Shown: in pieces, positions 39,101-53,368 of the stretch | Layout of the letters: every line of letters starts with the position of its first letter | How positions within the stretch are numbered: the first letter of the stretch is position 1 | Assembly: GCA_013396655.1 (NCBI GenBank) | Contig: WBMV01000074.1 | Coordinates: 388,877 to 452,876 of the forward strand | Direction of reading: 5' to 3' | From: Campylorhamphus procurvoides | Lineage: Eukaryota; Chordata; Aves; Passeriformes; Dendrocolaptidae | DNA: 64,000 bases | Notes under the pieces: model-generated | Seen by the model: the letters and a program-made list of their open reading frames with translations, nothing else | What the model was told of the DNA's origin: nothing | Database searches by the model: none | Program-made: the position numbers and the translations under genes

Positions 39101-42100
39101 TAACTGCTACTGGTGCATTTCTTAAGAAATACACTTGTTTACATTCAGGCAGCCAGTTTTGGTTCTGCCTCCTTCTGTGCACAAGTTTTCCTATAATTCC
39201 TGTTGGTACTACCCTGCCTGGCCCAGAGGGAACCATTTCCCTTCATTCTCACAAGCAAATCCCATGCAGCCCTGTGCAGTGGGTATCAAGGACCTGCCAG
39301 TCATACTCCAGTGGGAAACTTGCTGCAGTGGCCCCAGGCCAAACAACAGCCAGAGCACAGCTCCAAAGCTAGCTGATGTATATGGTTTTCTTCTGTCCCT
39401 CTTCCCTCCTAAAGGAAGAGGAATATCTTGGGTTAAATACGGCTACAGTCACCGTGGCTTCATGGCACAGAAATCAACAGAGTAGTATGAAATCTAGTCC
39501 AGTCCCTGTGATGGCACTTTTCAGGTCTGAAGTTGCCTTTGCCCTTTCCTCCCACTCTCTGGACTGGTCCAGCTACTCGTGTTGCCTGCCAAGCACAGCT
39601 GCACGTTTCTTACCCAGCAGCAAGAATTTCACCCACAGATTCACTGGAATGTGCACACCCACAAGTGTTACTGACACTCACACTCATGGCCTGCCTTCCT
39701 CTCTCTTCATCGTCAAATGTCAGTCTCACACGGGTTCTGAGGCTGACTCACTCAAGATTACACGCCTTGGCCTGCCCGTGACCTGCATGTCTGAGCAATT
39801 CTCCTGGGCCAGCTTCATTTCAGAGCTTGGCTGTGGGCAGGAATGCTGTATCTGGGAAGAAAGCACAGCTCCTTTGTCATTGACAGGGAGGCCTCTGGGT
39901 ATCCTTTGACCTAATGCTGCTGGTGAGATCGGCTGATGCCACAAAACACAGCAGCAGGAACAACTCAGAGGTCAGGGAAATGCCAGCCTGCAATTTCAGA
40001 TCTTCTAGAGGGAAAGGATGGCCATTTGCCTTTATTTGGATCCCAAATCAGGCTTGAAATCTGAACCATGGAAAAACAGCAGGGTGGCTGAATCTCCGAT
40101 CTGGAATTGGGTTTCTACCTAGTCTTTTCAGATGGATACTTCAGGATTTTTCCATGAGATCCCATGATGCCCAAAGCAGAACATTATAGTCTCATCCCAT
40201 AAAGCTGTAGATTCTCTTATTAAATATGTGGTTATGATCCATTCTTAACCTGCTCACCATGGAAAGACCTTTTCTAAGGCAAAAGGTGTTTTCACAGCAC
40301 ACAAGGGGAAGGGAAAAGATTCTTCTGTACAGCAAACTATTAGAAACCTCAAAAAGTCTGGCCTCTCCAGACTTCAGAGTCATTTCTAGAAGGTCAAGTT
40401 TTGTAATCCTTTGACCCCACAGATGTCACTGGGAGCTTTGCTCTTGATTTCCATGGGACCAGGGTTTATTTTAAGGGCATTTCATCTTGCCAGAAACAAA
40501 AACACTCCCTACAGTCTGTGCACATAGGTATTACCTAGCCATTCAGGAAAATGCTATCTCTGTAGGATGACCATGGGCTGACAAGACATCCACATGCATA
40601 TAAAAATCACTATGTCAAGGCCCTAATTTTTCTGAAAATTTTTGCCTTCAAGAGCTATGCAAATCAAGCAATTCACCTTTCCTTTCCTCTGGTGGAAAAT
40701 AGGCTGAATCAAGACAATACTTACAGACAGGACTTGACGGAGTATGTAATTCTTTAGAGCAATTAGGGCCACAGCATGAGATAGGAGCTGTGCACTTCAC
40801 CACTCTTCCCTCTGTTCATATCTTAAGATCTGCTTGAGAAGTTTGACACTGACCTACAAACAAAAAAAAAGGCTGAAGCACTTGAAGTAAGCAAAGGCCA
40901 AACAAAAAAATAAACTGTCTCACAAGCCAGGTCTGTAGATCTTAAGCCAACCCTCTTTCCCTGGAGCCAGTCTGATGCCAAGATATTGCCATACTTTTGG
41001 CAGGAAGTCACACCCAAAGAAAGGAAAAGTGAAACTGCAAAGCCATGCATTTCCTTAGCACAACCACACTTAGGTAAATGAGTCTTAGGGATGTGGGGAG
41101 CCCATTCCTTGAATATGGAGAGAAACGTGCCCTATGCCTGAAGGCCTCACAATAAAATGGTGCATTTTAATATCTGCACTGCACACAATCACTGACAGTC
41201 TTTAATTTTGGAGGCCTATATACATTTATAGCTAAATACAGAGAGGGATATATGGTATTTTAGTAAATAAAGAACTTTTCACATACCTGTTACCCTTTCT
41301 TTACCTCCAATGAGATAAAAGCTGTGGTGGCTGGCTGTTTGAGAGCTTTTTTAGACAGCTTTCTTCTCCCTCCAGTGTTACAAACACAAGGCTGCTGTGG
41401 GCTGCATGGTGATAGCAGATCTCAACAAACAACGAAACACCTCAAGCAATGTGGATTGGTGATTAAGCATTAACAAACATCAGTCAAAAGTATAGCAAAA
41501 GGGGACGTCAGAGAGCAGCAAAACACAATTCTGCTTCAAAGCTGCAGTCCAGTGAGGTACAGAATATGTCACATCTTCCACGGCAAGCCCCTTTCCCTTC
41601 CTGCTCTTGGCAAATCCTGCCCCCTCTCCAGAGGCCTTCTCTTTGCAAACAAACAACAGGGGTGAGGTTTACACAAGGGGAATTCTTGAGCATGAGATGC
41701 AGAATGCAAAAGACAACATCATCCTGAGTAGTCCAGCAATCCATTATCATATGCTTACGTGAGCCACATTTTCCATGTTTCCATGTTTCTAAAACACAAC
41801 CAAAGTAGCTAACATCTCTTGTGTGGCAGGAATCCAGAGCAAGAGGCAAGCCAAAGCAAGACTGGGCAGTCCTCCAGCAGAATGGGTTAGCTTCAAAAGC
41901 TGAAGAGCACTTAAAACTTTAAGGGGGAACAAGAGACCAACTTTAGATGCTGCTTTGTCAGCCATGCATGGATTTCCAAGCTGATGTGAAGATCTTCTCT
42001 TCAGATTAATACTCCCCCATTAGAATACAGTTTCATAGATAGGAATTACACCATTTAAGCAACAGAAACAAGTTTCTTTGTTCCATTACAGCATGGGTGA

Positions 42101-42638
42101 CACTGGCTATTTGCAGTATACTCTCTGCTCCACACACAGGGCAAATGTCCACTCCAGCATAGTAACTACTACTTACTTAGCAGTAGTCCAGGGCAGAAAG
42201 GAAAGAGGATTGCTTCTGCAAATGAAAAGTGTTTGGGAAATTCTAAGTAAGACAGAATGTAACTAGCATCTAGCAAGAAGTGGTACAGACACTGTGACAG
42301 TGTCTACTCACGTGGAAAATAGCGTAACAGTGAGCTCATTTCTCGTCCCACTTGAAAACTACCATTTCCACCAGTACCAGACCGTTTAACATGTGGCTGC
42401 TGATGCACTTGGAATGGGCTAAATCTCTTGAGAATCTCCCAACCACGTTGTTACTCCAGTCACTTACTCTTTCCTTGGGTAGAGCCAGCTGGAACAGGCT
42501 GCAAAGTCAGATCAGCTAATAGCCAACTTATTAGCATGGGACTACCCTTTCTTACCACTGTTTTGCCATGCCTTATTCATACAGATAACTGGTAGGTGAT
42601 GTAAAACAAGTGAATAGGTCTTTAAAATTAAGATTTTT

Positions 42639-42664
42639 TTTCCTCTGAGCACACTCAGAGGAAA
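42639..42664. repeat. Perfect 11-bp inverted repeat with 4-nt loop
   Basis: TTTCCTCTGAG (42639-42649) and CTCAGAGGAAA (42654-42664) are exact reverse complements around CACA. It is too short for a microRNA precursor and no gene is linked to it. Confidence 0.8.
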
Positions 42665-45124
42665 GACAGGGTTTCAGATATTTTGTGGTGCTTTTAGGAG
42701 CGAGACAGGGGCTCAAGCCATTTTAGGGAAGCTTTGTACAGCCAAGTAATCTCAGCCTTAGTGACCTGCAGTGTTTCTGTTGTATTGATCAGGATAAAGA
42801 GGAAAGGGGCTACAAACCTGCTTGTGACAACCCAGTGCAGAGAGAAGAGCTACTCATGGCACAAAAACACTGTTTTGACACTTAACTCTGCTCTGCTGAC
42901 AGCCTTAGTGAAGGGAGCAAGAATCGATACACTTTGGAGACTGAACTCCTACCTCTATCCAGGAGTGAATGTGAGGGAGTAGGAGCACCAGAAAAGAGTA
43001 GAGGAGTGGAAAGGAAAAAAAAATTGTTCTTCTCTTACAGAAATTGGCAGACAGCTTCCCTGGAGTCCTTACACTGGCAAAGAGCCTCCCCTCCTCCTTA
43101 GCAGCTGCCCCTTGTTTCAATGTATTAAAAACAAGATCACAAACCTATCCAGAAAAGACATTTACACAGTGCTTAAAATACAAAGAGTGCCCACATCAAT
43201 AGGAATCAGAATTTTGAATCGGCTATTCTTACTTCACAGAGGACATTGCCCAAAGGTTTTTTTTAAATAACCTCGTACAGAAGTTATTTTCTGAGAAGCG
43301 GAAAAGGAAAAATGCGATGAGAAACCCACTCAAACCCTAAACATTTCCCTTTATCCAGCTGCAGTATACACAGATGATTGCGGGTTTTTTGGAGTGCACT
43401 GCAGGCCAAACACTGAAGATTTCACTCAGGAAGAATTTGGTTGGGTTTTCTGTTTGCTTCTTGTTGTTTTTGTTCTTTTTTCAGTGTGAGAATACTGAAA
43501 TAAAATTTGTATTCGATATCTTTGTTGAAATACAAGCTGAGAAAAGATGGGACTCATCCTCACATACTACTGCACATGGTCATACAAAAGATAACTGAGT
43601 CCAGAAAGTCCCATGGAAAACTATTCTTGAAGTCGACACATACTGCAGGCTCCACAGCCTTTCAGAATGACCTGTTTATAAAGCAAAATACTAATGGCCT
43701 CTAACATAAAGTTAAAAGCCAGCACTATAGTGGACCAAAGGAGAAAAAAAAAACAAAACAAAAGGAGGAGAGATGAAAATTACACACAGCATCCAAGGTC
43801 CCTGATACAGCTGGGAGTTTGCTATGGAATCTCCTAGTTGTTAGCACGTGAAAGAAGCAGGTCTGATAAGCAGTAGAAGCAGTACCAGCAGTGTGTGAGT
43901 GTTGCACAGCATATGCACACATGAAAGGATTGGTTGGGGATCAGATCCAGATTCGTAAATACAAAAAATTAACCTCACTTTCAGAAATAGGACCTGCTGA
44001 AAGAGAGAATAAGACACTGGCAAAATGGTAGCAGGAAAGAAAGACAAGAGGGAGAACAGGCACAAAGAATGGGAATGTTTAAGAACAGGGAAAGAAATGC
44101 TGCTGAACTGTTGGGGTTTTTTAAATGCCATTTTTATGATAAACTCAGTGAATGACCTTGATAACAAGTAGACCTTACCATGCTTTTCCTGACTTACCTG
44201 TGTCTGTAAAATAGATACAGCATTTCTGTACCTCAAAATTCCTAAATGGAAAGTGCTAGAGAGCTATAAAATATTACAGTGTAAAAAGTATCATAATGGC
44301 GTAAAAGAGAAAAGCCAATTCAGAAAATAATCACTGGTATCTGAGAAAAATGTCATTTTGGGTGCCATAAAGAGCTCTGCTATTTGTATTTTTAAAATGG
44401 GGCATAGCTGAGAAAAGCAGGACTCTCTTCTTACTACCACTGTGTTTTCCAGCCAACCTTTCTGCTGAAAGAATAGTCACTGTAAACAAATAAATGCTGA
44501 TGTGATGGTGCTAGTGATTGATGAAGGAAGATCAGGATCTCATTGCGTTCAGCACTGTGAACACCTAATGATACTTAAGAGTCTCATATTTAGACTGTAA
44601 GCTACAGACAATAATGGATAGAGTAAGCTGGTAAGAGATGTACATACTGCAATGAAATTGCTTTTCCTAATTGGGTTTCATCCTGGGGAATGATAAGCGA
44701 TCCAATCATCCAAGCCTCATGTTTATGGGAATCTGGATCTGTCTGTTGTGCATGAAGGCAGCCAGCAGCTCTCTGCTGGGGAGGGCAGGGACTGTATCAG
44801 GCAAGTCGTTGAGCAAAACTATACGCAAATTATTATCTCTGCAGCAAAGAAGGAGTTTTGGCAACATCCTGTCCAGGTTTTTTGATTTTCCTCGGGGAAT
44901 CTGTGACTAAGTGAAGGGCACTTACAAGGTACATTATTTCATTATTCCTGCAGCTCGGGCACTGTTTTGCCTGCAGTGCTGCAGGGCTCTTAGCATGCAG
45001 CTTGGGATTTTGCCAGTCAGCTCACTGGAGCACTGAAGCGAAGCAGTGAAGCCAATGCAGCAAAACTGCTGATTGCACTACAGTCTGGGAGAGGCGCTTT
45101 CACATTCAACTCACGGCAAAGCCT

Positions 45125-45260
45125 GTTACGACGTCATAAATCCTCAGCAGCAGCAAGAGAGGGACAAGGGAGAGAAGCCTGCTGTCCCTGCTTTTCTTGC
45201 ACAGTCTATTCTCAGCAGTGTGTGCGTCACGCTCTCCTTCATCACTCTCCGTCACTTCTG
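45125..45260 (+). promoter_or_regulatory. Candidate regulatory patch with three CRE-like CGTCA sites
   Basis: GACGTCAT (45130-45137), CGTCA (45225-45229) and CGTCA (45250-45254) all lie in the same orientation within 125 bp. The surrounding 45030-45290 keeps more CpG dinucleotides than the flanks. GACGTCA is seven of the eight bases of the CREB/ATF site TGACGTCA. No start exon was identified, so enhancer or promoter status is inference. Confidence 0.25.
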
Positions 45261-46124
45261 AACCGTTCAGGAAGATTCTGAGCTCTGGGTTTGCAGGGTT
45301 AGGAGTTAGCAAAGGCTGTTTCCACCATGATCCAAAGGCCATAAAAGGCAGGGAGTTTTTTGCTGTTGATTAACATGCTTGTGCATTGAGTAAACTTGAC
45401 ATAATAAATAGGGAGCCCCCATAGTGCCAATATTAAAAGCAATTTTCAGAGTACAACAGCACTCTAAGTGAGAAAAAAAGAGGCAAGGCTCTTGAAAGAA
45501 AAAAGGCATATGTAAATGGCAAATTCTTTTAATGTCAGGAAAATATGTATCAAGAGAGGCAGGTTTATAGCACTTATTATAACTATTGGCTAAGAAATGT
45601 TTTTGTGTTTTCTGCTGAATATTTGGTAGCTTTCCCCCCATCATCTTCCATAGTAGCACAAGACATATATTCTTTTGAGTTTTCCTGTGAAAAGACAGAG
45701 AGCAAGAAGTAAGAAACAGTACTGAATAGCTGGAGAACACGGACATTTGCTTGGGGTTGCAAGACAATGACTGTCAAATCCATAAGAAGGCAGTAATTTA
45801 ACAACTGAGTTTACAGCATCAGGCCAGAAATACCAAACATGAGCAGAAGGCCAAAGAGGAATATAAAGACTCAAAGTAATTGGTTTAAGGATAGAAAACA
45901 GTCAAGTGGTAGAGCCACTTTGAGCTATGACTAAATATAGTGTGTCAGGATTTATTAACCCAGGACTCCAGGATTTACCAAACCAGCAATTCCCACTGAA
46001 CTACTGATATTCTGAAGTTTAGGTTTAAATACACAAAAATGTTGTTGGAAAGTAGATATAAAAAGGGTTTCAAGCAATTAGCACCGTTCTTTTATTGGGT
46101 TCAAGGTTGCCAGGGCATCTGGAT

Positions 46125-46232
46125 AGGTTTTGAAGACGGGACGAAGCTATGAGCAATCTGGTCAGATCTTCAGCCAACCCTGATTTGAACAAGAGGTTGA
46201 TTCCCAAACCTCCAGATGTGCCTTCCAACCAG
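46125..46232 (+). mobile_element. Old CR1 3'-end fragment
   Basis: The stretch carries 'gagcaatctggtc' and, 60 bp on, 'acctccagatgtgccttcca', which is the CR1 3' UTR phrase (consensus: GACCTCCAGAGGTCCCTTCC) with a few changes. The orientation is sense. The terminal octamer repeat is not preserved and the left edge is uncertain (it may reach 46085). Confidence 0.6.
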
Positions 46233-49200
46233 CCCTGTGCTGTGCCCATCGCAGCATAAGGAAGGAGAGGTGTTGCTGATCATGGTTAGAACAGTAACTT
46301 CTGACCTTTATTTCCCTCAGCCACGGGCAGGTGTTGGATGGCTGCTGAAGACAAACTCTTCCATTTTCCGTGCTTCACCAGCATCACTAGGTATGGCTAC
46401 AGAGGCAGTTCAACCTCCTAGTAGAAGTCTTATCCACACGCATTTCTAGTTAGCTTAAATTGTAAGCTCCTGAATTCATGAGTGCTGACACTTTGCATTG
46501 CACTGAGTGGACATAAAAGCTAGCCAGGCATTTAAGTAATGAGCAGAAATTTCTCTTAATCTTGTCATATTCTCTTGAAGGCAGTTAACAAAATACAAGT
46601 ACAAACTATTCCTAGTGCCTGTCATGCCTGCTTTTCTAATGCTTCATCTTATGAACAACCCAAACACACAACTTTGTTTCCAGAGATCTTTTAGAGTTTT
46701 GATTCTTTTTCATTCTTTCCGTGTTTCTCTTTACACTTACTGGCAACTATTTTATCTTCATTTATGCATATAAAGCACATAATAACACCAAGGTTATGCA
46801 CTCTCAAGGCTACTCTTCCACAGACGCCCAGTGTTTTTTGATGATGAGCAGTGGCTGTAAATATGCTAAAGATAAGAGGAGATACAGGGAGCCTATTGCC
46901 CTTATAAAGCTGTCTGTGCTCTCAACGCAATAAAATAACATAGCACACACCACAGAGAAAAGGAAAGAATGCATTATTCTGTGGATGTAGTTGACATCAG
47001 AATTTGATGTGACTAAAAAAGCTTAAAGCAATAATAGCTATGTAGGCATTTCCCTCCTTGGTGAATGCTGTTACTGCTGGTATCTAGCACCACATCAGGC
47101 ACGCCAACAAAATACAACAGTGCTCACACAAAAATGGCCTGCCATGTGGATTGGCAGAAGGTGCCATCAGCTGTGTGATGCAAAGACAAATATGTGTGTT
47201 TGAAAGCTGAGAGCGGGCTCAGGAACTTCATGGCTCAAGCATGTAAAGACCAGATACCGAAATCATGTTTCAAGGACTCAAACTACCCTTCTTGTGGTGA
47301 TGAGGTGGAGCTATTGAGGAGTAGAAGCTGATCTGCCCCAGACTCCTGAAGTTAAACTGGGATATAGGCAATGTGTAGCAGTTTTTAACTGCTTGCAAGA
47401 ACAGGGTGGGTGGGGGAGAAGGCACGTCATGGGTCACTAATTGTGGTGGTAGAAAATGCTGCAAAGAAAGAGTATGGCTTTATCCTAAAGGACAAGGGAT
47501 ATCAGCTTTGGTGAACTTTGGAGTAAAAAAAGCTGTACTTTGACAGGATGCTGCATAAAAGGGGAAAAAAATATATCTTTTGGATATATGTGAATTTTAT
47601 CAGAATGGTATATGCACCATTATCAAACCTGACTGCCATGCTCACTGAAATAGTTCATCATCCAGTTGAACTGCAGGGCTATCAGGATCTTTGATACTTG
47701 ACTGTGCCCTATTAGTTTGAGCAGACAGAATAACTATGGAGACTGGGTGCCAGATATTTTTGCACTTCCCATACTCCTTTATTTTTTTTTTTAATTGCAA
47801 CCCCAAATATTTCCCAGGGGAAGACAACCTTTCTCTGAGCTGTCAGTGCTGTCACCTCTGTACAGCAGGGGAGCAGGAGCCGCACCTAATTAGCTGAACA
47901 GAGTAACAATGACCTCCAGCCACTCCCTGCTTACAAGGCAATGAAGCAAGATTTGTAAATGCCATGTAAAGAGGGCCGTGACAACAGCAGTTGCCAGTCA
48001 CACTTGGGCAAAGTCTATAAGCCCTTTACAAACTCGAGGAACTTGTAGTGTGAGGAGGCAGATCTGACCCAGCTTTCATCCACCTGGCGGAGGTACCTAC
48101 AGCAACAGTCTTGGGCAGCAACAGGAACCAATGGCCACATAAACAGGGATCCTGGTGGTTCTGTAGTCTGCAGGGATGGCACAGGGAGAGGAGAATTCCC
48201 AGGCAGAGGTGAGGAAGGGAGAGGTGCACAGAACAGCAGGGTCTTTTCTGAGGCTGGGCAGGCAGACTTCAATTGGCACAGCCACAGAAAACCGCATTTA
48301 TCATCCACCCCAGGCTCGGGGACTGCTGGCTTGAGAACTTTCATTAGCAGCCTCAGATCTCATGGGCAGCAAAGAGGGGTGGCATGTAGGGAGGAAGGAG
48401 GGTGAAGCAGCCTGGGAGATGAGAGGACACAAGGACAACAAAGCAGGGTGAGTCAAGGCGGCTGGTTTACAACAGCAGGAGCATGGGATTATCCCAATGC
48501 AAATGCCAAGAAGCTGCTTCTGGAGCAGAACAATCTGTCCTGTAATGACAGGGTTAATTTTAAATTGGCAGAGAGCTCCTAGGACTTTTTCACTTCCACT
48601 GTCAAATCTCTGGGGCTGGCAGTTGCTAATTACAAGAATATGAGGTGACAGTCACATGAGGAGTGATGGATGGCTGAGCGGGGCTGAAAATCCAGAAGGT
48701 CAGATCACAATTAATTATAGCAGCAAAATTTAGAAGCCCCTTTCCCAAATTTTCTTTTCCTTTCTCCCCACTTCTTCTCCCTACCATCTGCAGCAACACA
48801 AAAGCAAAACAGTAAAAAGAAATCATTCTCATGACTAAAATGCAAAACGGATGGAGGGTATCGGGAGCTGAGTTTCAATGTCTGTGCTGTCACTCCAGCT
48901 ATCCAAATTCACAAAGTACATAGCCAAAAGGGACCAAGTAAGCATCTCATTTCATTTCCCACATATCATCGGCTGCCAGATAGCATCTGTCTTTAGTGAC
49001 TATTAAAGCAAGATCATTATGAACCCTTAAGATTTTATTTTGACACAAAGAAAGTCCAAAACTGGTATAAAACACCACGAGCCCTGAGTGTTCCTACTCA
49101 GCATTCACTTTGCATGGGCCTGAAAGGTCATGCAGAGATGGGGTCCTTTGCATGTAAAACTGAGGCACTTCTCAGTCACATTCTCAGCCCCTTTTTCCCT

Positions 49201-52200
49201 TATCTAGCTTGGAGAAAACTGGCTTTGGCTCAGCCCATTCCCATGACCAGCAAGTGAATTACAGCTACTGCCATTCTCACATCAAAGATCAATTCAGCCC
49301 TGACCTCAGACTTACCCCGTGGGTCTGTGCAGAGTTGTTATGAGTGATTAGTTCAGATTTTCCCCTCCAGCATTTCATGGCGATGCTATGAACTGTAGGT
49401 CACAGTCTATGCTAGAAAAAGCCATGTGAGAACTTCCTAATGATACCAAAAATCTCTGAAGGAGAAACCTGCTCCCCATCCACAATGGCTGGTTTCCATG
49501 GTAAGGACCACAGCTGACTGATCTCTTTAACGCTGTTCCATCAGAGAGCTACAGTCACGCCCCTGGAAAAGGGTGGCCCATATTAAGCCCCAGGTCAGTA
49601 GTCCATGGATTTTGAAAATGCTCCAGCTGTCTGCTCTAGCCATTTCTAAAAGGTTTCCCATGGATTAAACTGAAATAAAAGGTAACCGAGCCTTACATGG
49701 AAATAAGCTTTGTGTTAAACTTTAAAAATAAATAAAAAAATAGGACTGGTGCCTCTTTTGTATCTCTTCTCAGGTCATGAAGAGTACCTCAAGAATACTT
49801 TGATTGCTTTTTGTAACTACTGCATTTAAGCATAACATTCTTCATACCTGCTTGATCACAACAGACTTTCTCAATGCTTCAAGAACCAGGGGAAGCGATA
49901 AATTTGGAGGCCAAACTTAGAACTAAGATGAAAAAGCGAGCAGGTAATTTATCATAGATCTATACAAAACTCCTTATGTATTCAGTTTAGTAGCAATTTC
50001 ACTCAAATGTCCAACAAAACTACTGGAGAAGAAGAGTTTTCCTGAAGGAGTCATGTGAAGTTTTAGAACATTTCTGTCTCTGGTGATCTGGTGATGACTG
50101 CACTTCCAAGAAAGCTCTCCAGCTGTATCAGGAACCAAGAACACCACAGAGATAGCCAAGCTTGAATTTAGCACAAAGACTAAATATAAAGCTATTATGT
50201 TAAAAAAACCCCACAAAACCCCAGCTCCTCTCTATACACACATTAAAAAAAAAAGAAAGAAAAAGAAAAGGTATCTTGGATTAAAAGAGGAGCTCATTAC
50301 TCAGCTCACGTATAAAAAGGTCCTGGTAAAATGCTGCCTGCTAAATCTGTGAGGAGATTCAGCACTGACTCAGCCTGAAGCATCTCCCTCTCTCCTGAAT
50401 CAATGCCACCTGAATTTCCTGTAGCCTCAAGGCTTTTTTAATTTCTTTTGGCAGCTTCACCTTCAGACACCATAAGCTTCAGACACTGTCTAGGCTTAAT
50501 ACAGGACTAAAGATTGGTTATGGATTTCAAGCATATATGCTAAAAGAAAGAGTGAAACAGCTACAGCATTGGGAATAGATCTTTCTAGTATAAAGCACTA
50601 GGAAAAAACACCTAGCTTTCAGCAGTGACACGTGATTGGAAAAATACCATACCCTGTCCTGACATTTGAAACTGGAATAGCACACACTCATCAAATTGGC
50701 TTTTCCTCATTGTAATGATCCTGGAAAACTCACTGTAATCACAACAGCTCTGTTATCTGCAACAACTTTAGGGAATGAATTTATTAGCATAAATGGTAAG
50801 AGCTACTTGAACAGGTAGCCTGAGGAGGAGAGTGAGGAGGAACAGTTAAACCACTGCTCTGACAAAAGCCTGAATTTGATGATAATTAAACCATATAGGA
50901 CGTTCTTCACTTTTACTGGATCTGCACAAAAAAAAACTCCAAAAAAGCCCTTCTATTTCAGTTCATAAACTGTGCATGCCTTCTTACTATTATGTACATA
51001 TAGCCAAGTTACCAAGTTCCTTATGCCCAGATTTGAAGAATGGCTGTCCCAGAACTAGTTAAATATCCCCGAGTAACTCTATTTGAAATTACTTCTGTGG
51101 AGACATCTGTGGAAGTCAGTAATAATGGCAATAGGCTCCTTGGAACACTAGGAATTTCTGCGTAGCCATGATAGGATGTCTGCACAAACCCTGCAGCTGA
51201 TAAGGATGCCTGCCCTTTCACAATTTAGCTCTTTTCCACTCTCCAGCTTTTCCCTACTTCAAGCCTTACCTGAGCAAGGAAAGGTTTGTGACTGTCGCTT
51301 TTGAGAGCAGTTTTTGGGAGTAATCTGACCCAGCAACGATGACCAATCTATGAAACAGCTGTTCGCTGATTACTTGAAAACTGGGTTTTCAAAATAATAG
51401 ATTTCAGAATTGCAAAAGAAGAAGAGTTATCACAGCATGTAGACAGTTTCCCAGACCAGGAAAATTTGTTTCAGTTGTTTCTTTACCGTTTCCATGCAGC
51501 TTTCTTACCCTCTTTCAGAGACTTTATGACTTTAGTTTGCTTTTCCTGTTTACTTCTATTACTTAATCCTTAATTTAATACTACACATGCAGGCAGGAAG
51601 CTATTGCAGAAGTCATTCAAAGGCTTATGTTAACTTGGAAAAATAGCACTGTAGATAGTGTTTTTCTTTCTTCCCAGTATTCCATGTGGTATCATATCAG
51701 AATTTTCTACAGCTACTTCCAAGAAGAAAACAGCTCTGCAATATCCTCCAGAACCACAGGATTTTAAGTAGCAGCCTCCCTTTTAGAAAGAAAGAACTAC
51801 ACAAAGTAGAAACTGAATCAGCAACTCTGTAGCCAAGTAGCAAGAAGAAGGGGTTGGGAAAAGAAATGCTTTCCCAGGACTGGAGTCTGATTTTAAACTC
51901 TGATCTAGATGCTGGAGTTTAAAAGCTGTTTCTAGCCCTGAGGAACCGGTGGACATTGGGCATATCACTAGACCTAAGTGCAAAATAATTTTTTTGAACC
52001 TTTCCTCTTTTTCAAAAAGGTGGTTGAACTTTAAGTGCTTTGAGAACATCAAGTGAGTGGGGCTAGAAAAAAATATGATTAGACTTGACAAATTAACTCC
52101 AGCCTTCACCACATACTTTACTCTGAGAGAAGATAATATCTTTGAGCTAAAAATTTGACTAGGCTATATCTTTATTCTTTATGAAGCATGGCCTTCTAGT

Positions 52201-52305
52201 AGCTTTGCCCTCCATATCACCAGGGCTTCTGTAATCTCATTTCAAAAACATAATAAAGACACCCCAAATCCTCAAACTTTTATAACTACAAGCCGTGCAG
52301 GAAGC

Positions 52306-52329
52306 TTATATATTTTTTTATATATATAA
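52306..52329. repeat. AT-rich inverted repeat
   Basis: TTATATAT (52306-52313) is complementary to ATATATAA (52322-52329) around a T-rich loop. Simple AT repeat able to form a short hairpin or cruciform. Confidence 0.7.
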
Positions 52330-52597
52330 AAATTCATGCTGCAAAGATGACAGGGAAAAGTAATCAGCAATTGAATTCAATTTACAGCTCGCAGATCATG
52401 CAGCCTCCCTGACTCATCCAAGCCACACTGCTTTATCAGAACTGCCAGCATCACACTGAGACAGCATGCAATAAAATATGGAAAATATGTTCACAGTGTG
52501 CAGCCTCAGTGTTGCTATGAGCTGACATGTAAAACGCTTTCTTCTACCAGTGAAATGCCACGGTGAGACTGCATCAGGTTGGAAGCGGTTGTATATT

Positions 52598-52612
52598 GCT
52601 GCTGCTGCTGCT
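52598..52612 (+). repeat. (GCT)5 trinucleotide repeat
   Basis: Five uninterrupted GCT units in non-coding sequence. Confidence 0.95.
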
Positions 52613-53278
52613 ACTGTCATTGTTTCTGTCATACCTGTTTTGCACATAGAGGACTTTAGGGCTCAGGATATACGCACTCAGCCTCCTTCACCAGCACAAA
52701 ATGTGAAGCTTCATTTCTGGCTACAGTCCTGAGTAATATGGGATGGAATCACTCTTGTGCATCTAAAGGATGAAGTGCTGTGAAGTAACACCCTTATATG
52801 GCACTTCTGCTGTTATAGTGGGGGAAAAACTGGCTGCCCATGAGCCAGACCTTTGCAGACACAGGAATTTGAGTAGCACAAATACCCCCATAAACCCATA
52901 TGACACTACTTTCATGCAACTCAGTTTTGTAGGCACAGGTCTAGTTGTCCCTGTCACGGACCAAGTCTGAACCCTTACTTTTCCCATTGCATCTCTGTGT
53001 TTGCCAAATAATAAATAAAGCTTTATCGTTCTTTCATCTATTTTAGTATAGAGTTTGGGTGCTAAAATAAAACCATTAAGCTGTCTACTGTTGTTCATTC
53101 AAATAGTTCTATTGCGTCTGTGATTTTAGTTCAAAGCACTCCAATCTCTCTGCATCTCATGCCTGTGATATGGCACGGTGCAGGAATACTGCAGCATTTC
53201 TCCTAATGACTCCAAAGCACTAATAACAGCTGCAGCACTAAGTAGCGCTGCAGTCTGGTACCTTCAGATTGAAAGAGA

Positions 53279-53368
53279 AACACAGAGTAATTCAGATTGG
53301 AAAGGACATTCTTCTTAAAGCATCTAGTCCAAACTGTGCTCAAAGTTGAGCTAACTCCAAAGTTAGGC
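53279..53368 (-). mobile_element. Old CR1 3'-end fragment, antisense
   Basis: The stretch 'cagagtaattcagattggaa' followed by 'aaagcatctagtccaaactg' is the reverse complement of the CR1 3' terminus (the 'ttggactagatg..cctttccaatctgaatga..ctgtg' type). About 90 bp survive, and it is clearly more divergent than the copy at 55309. Confidence 0.75.

Larger units (their letters stand above)
28061..53278. other. Long gene-poor stretch upstream of DPT
   Basis: About 25 kb with one old CR1 fragment (46125-46232), a few short simple repeats, one perfect hairpin (42639) and the CRE-like patch (45125). The open frame at 39376-39909 (177 codons) shows no domain or bias beyond local composition. No exon with credible splice sites and recognisable protein was found. 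Confidence 0.6.

Noticed and set aside
39376..39909. 177-codon plus-strand frame
   Set aside because: No domain, signal or family resemblance; fits a chance frame in a stop-poor patch.
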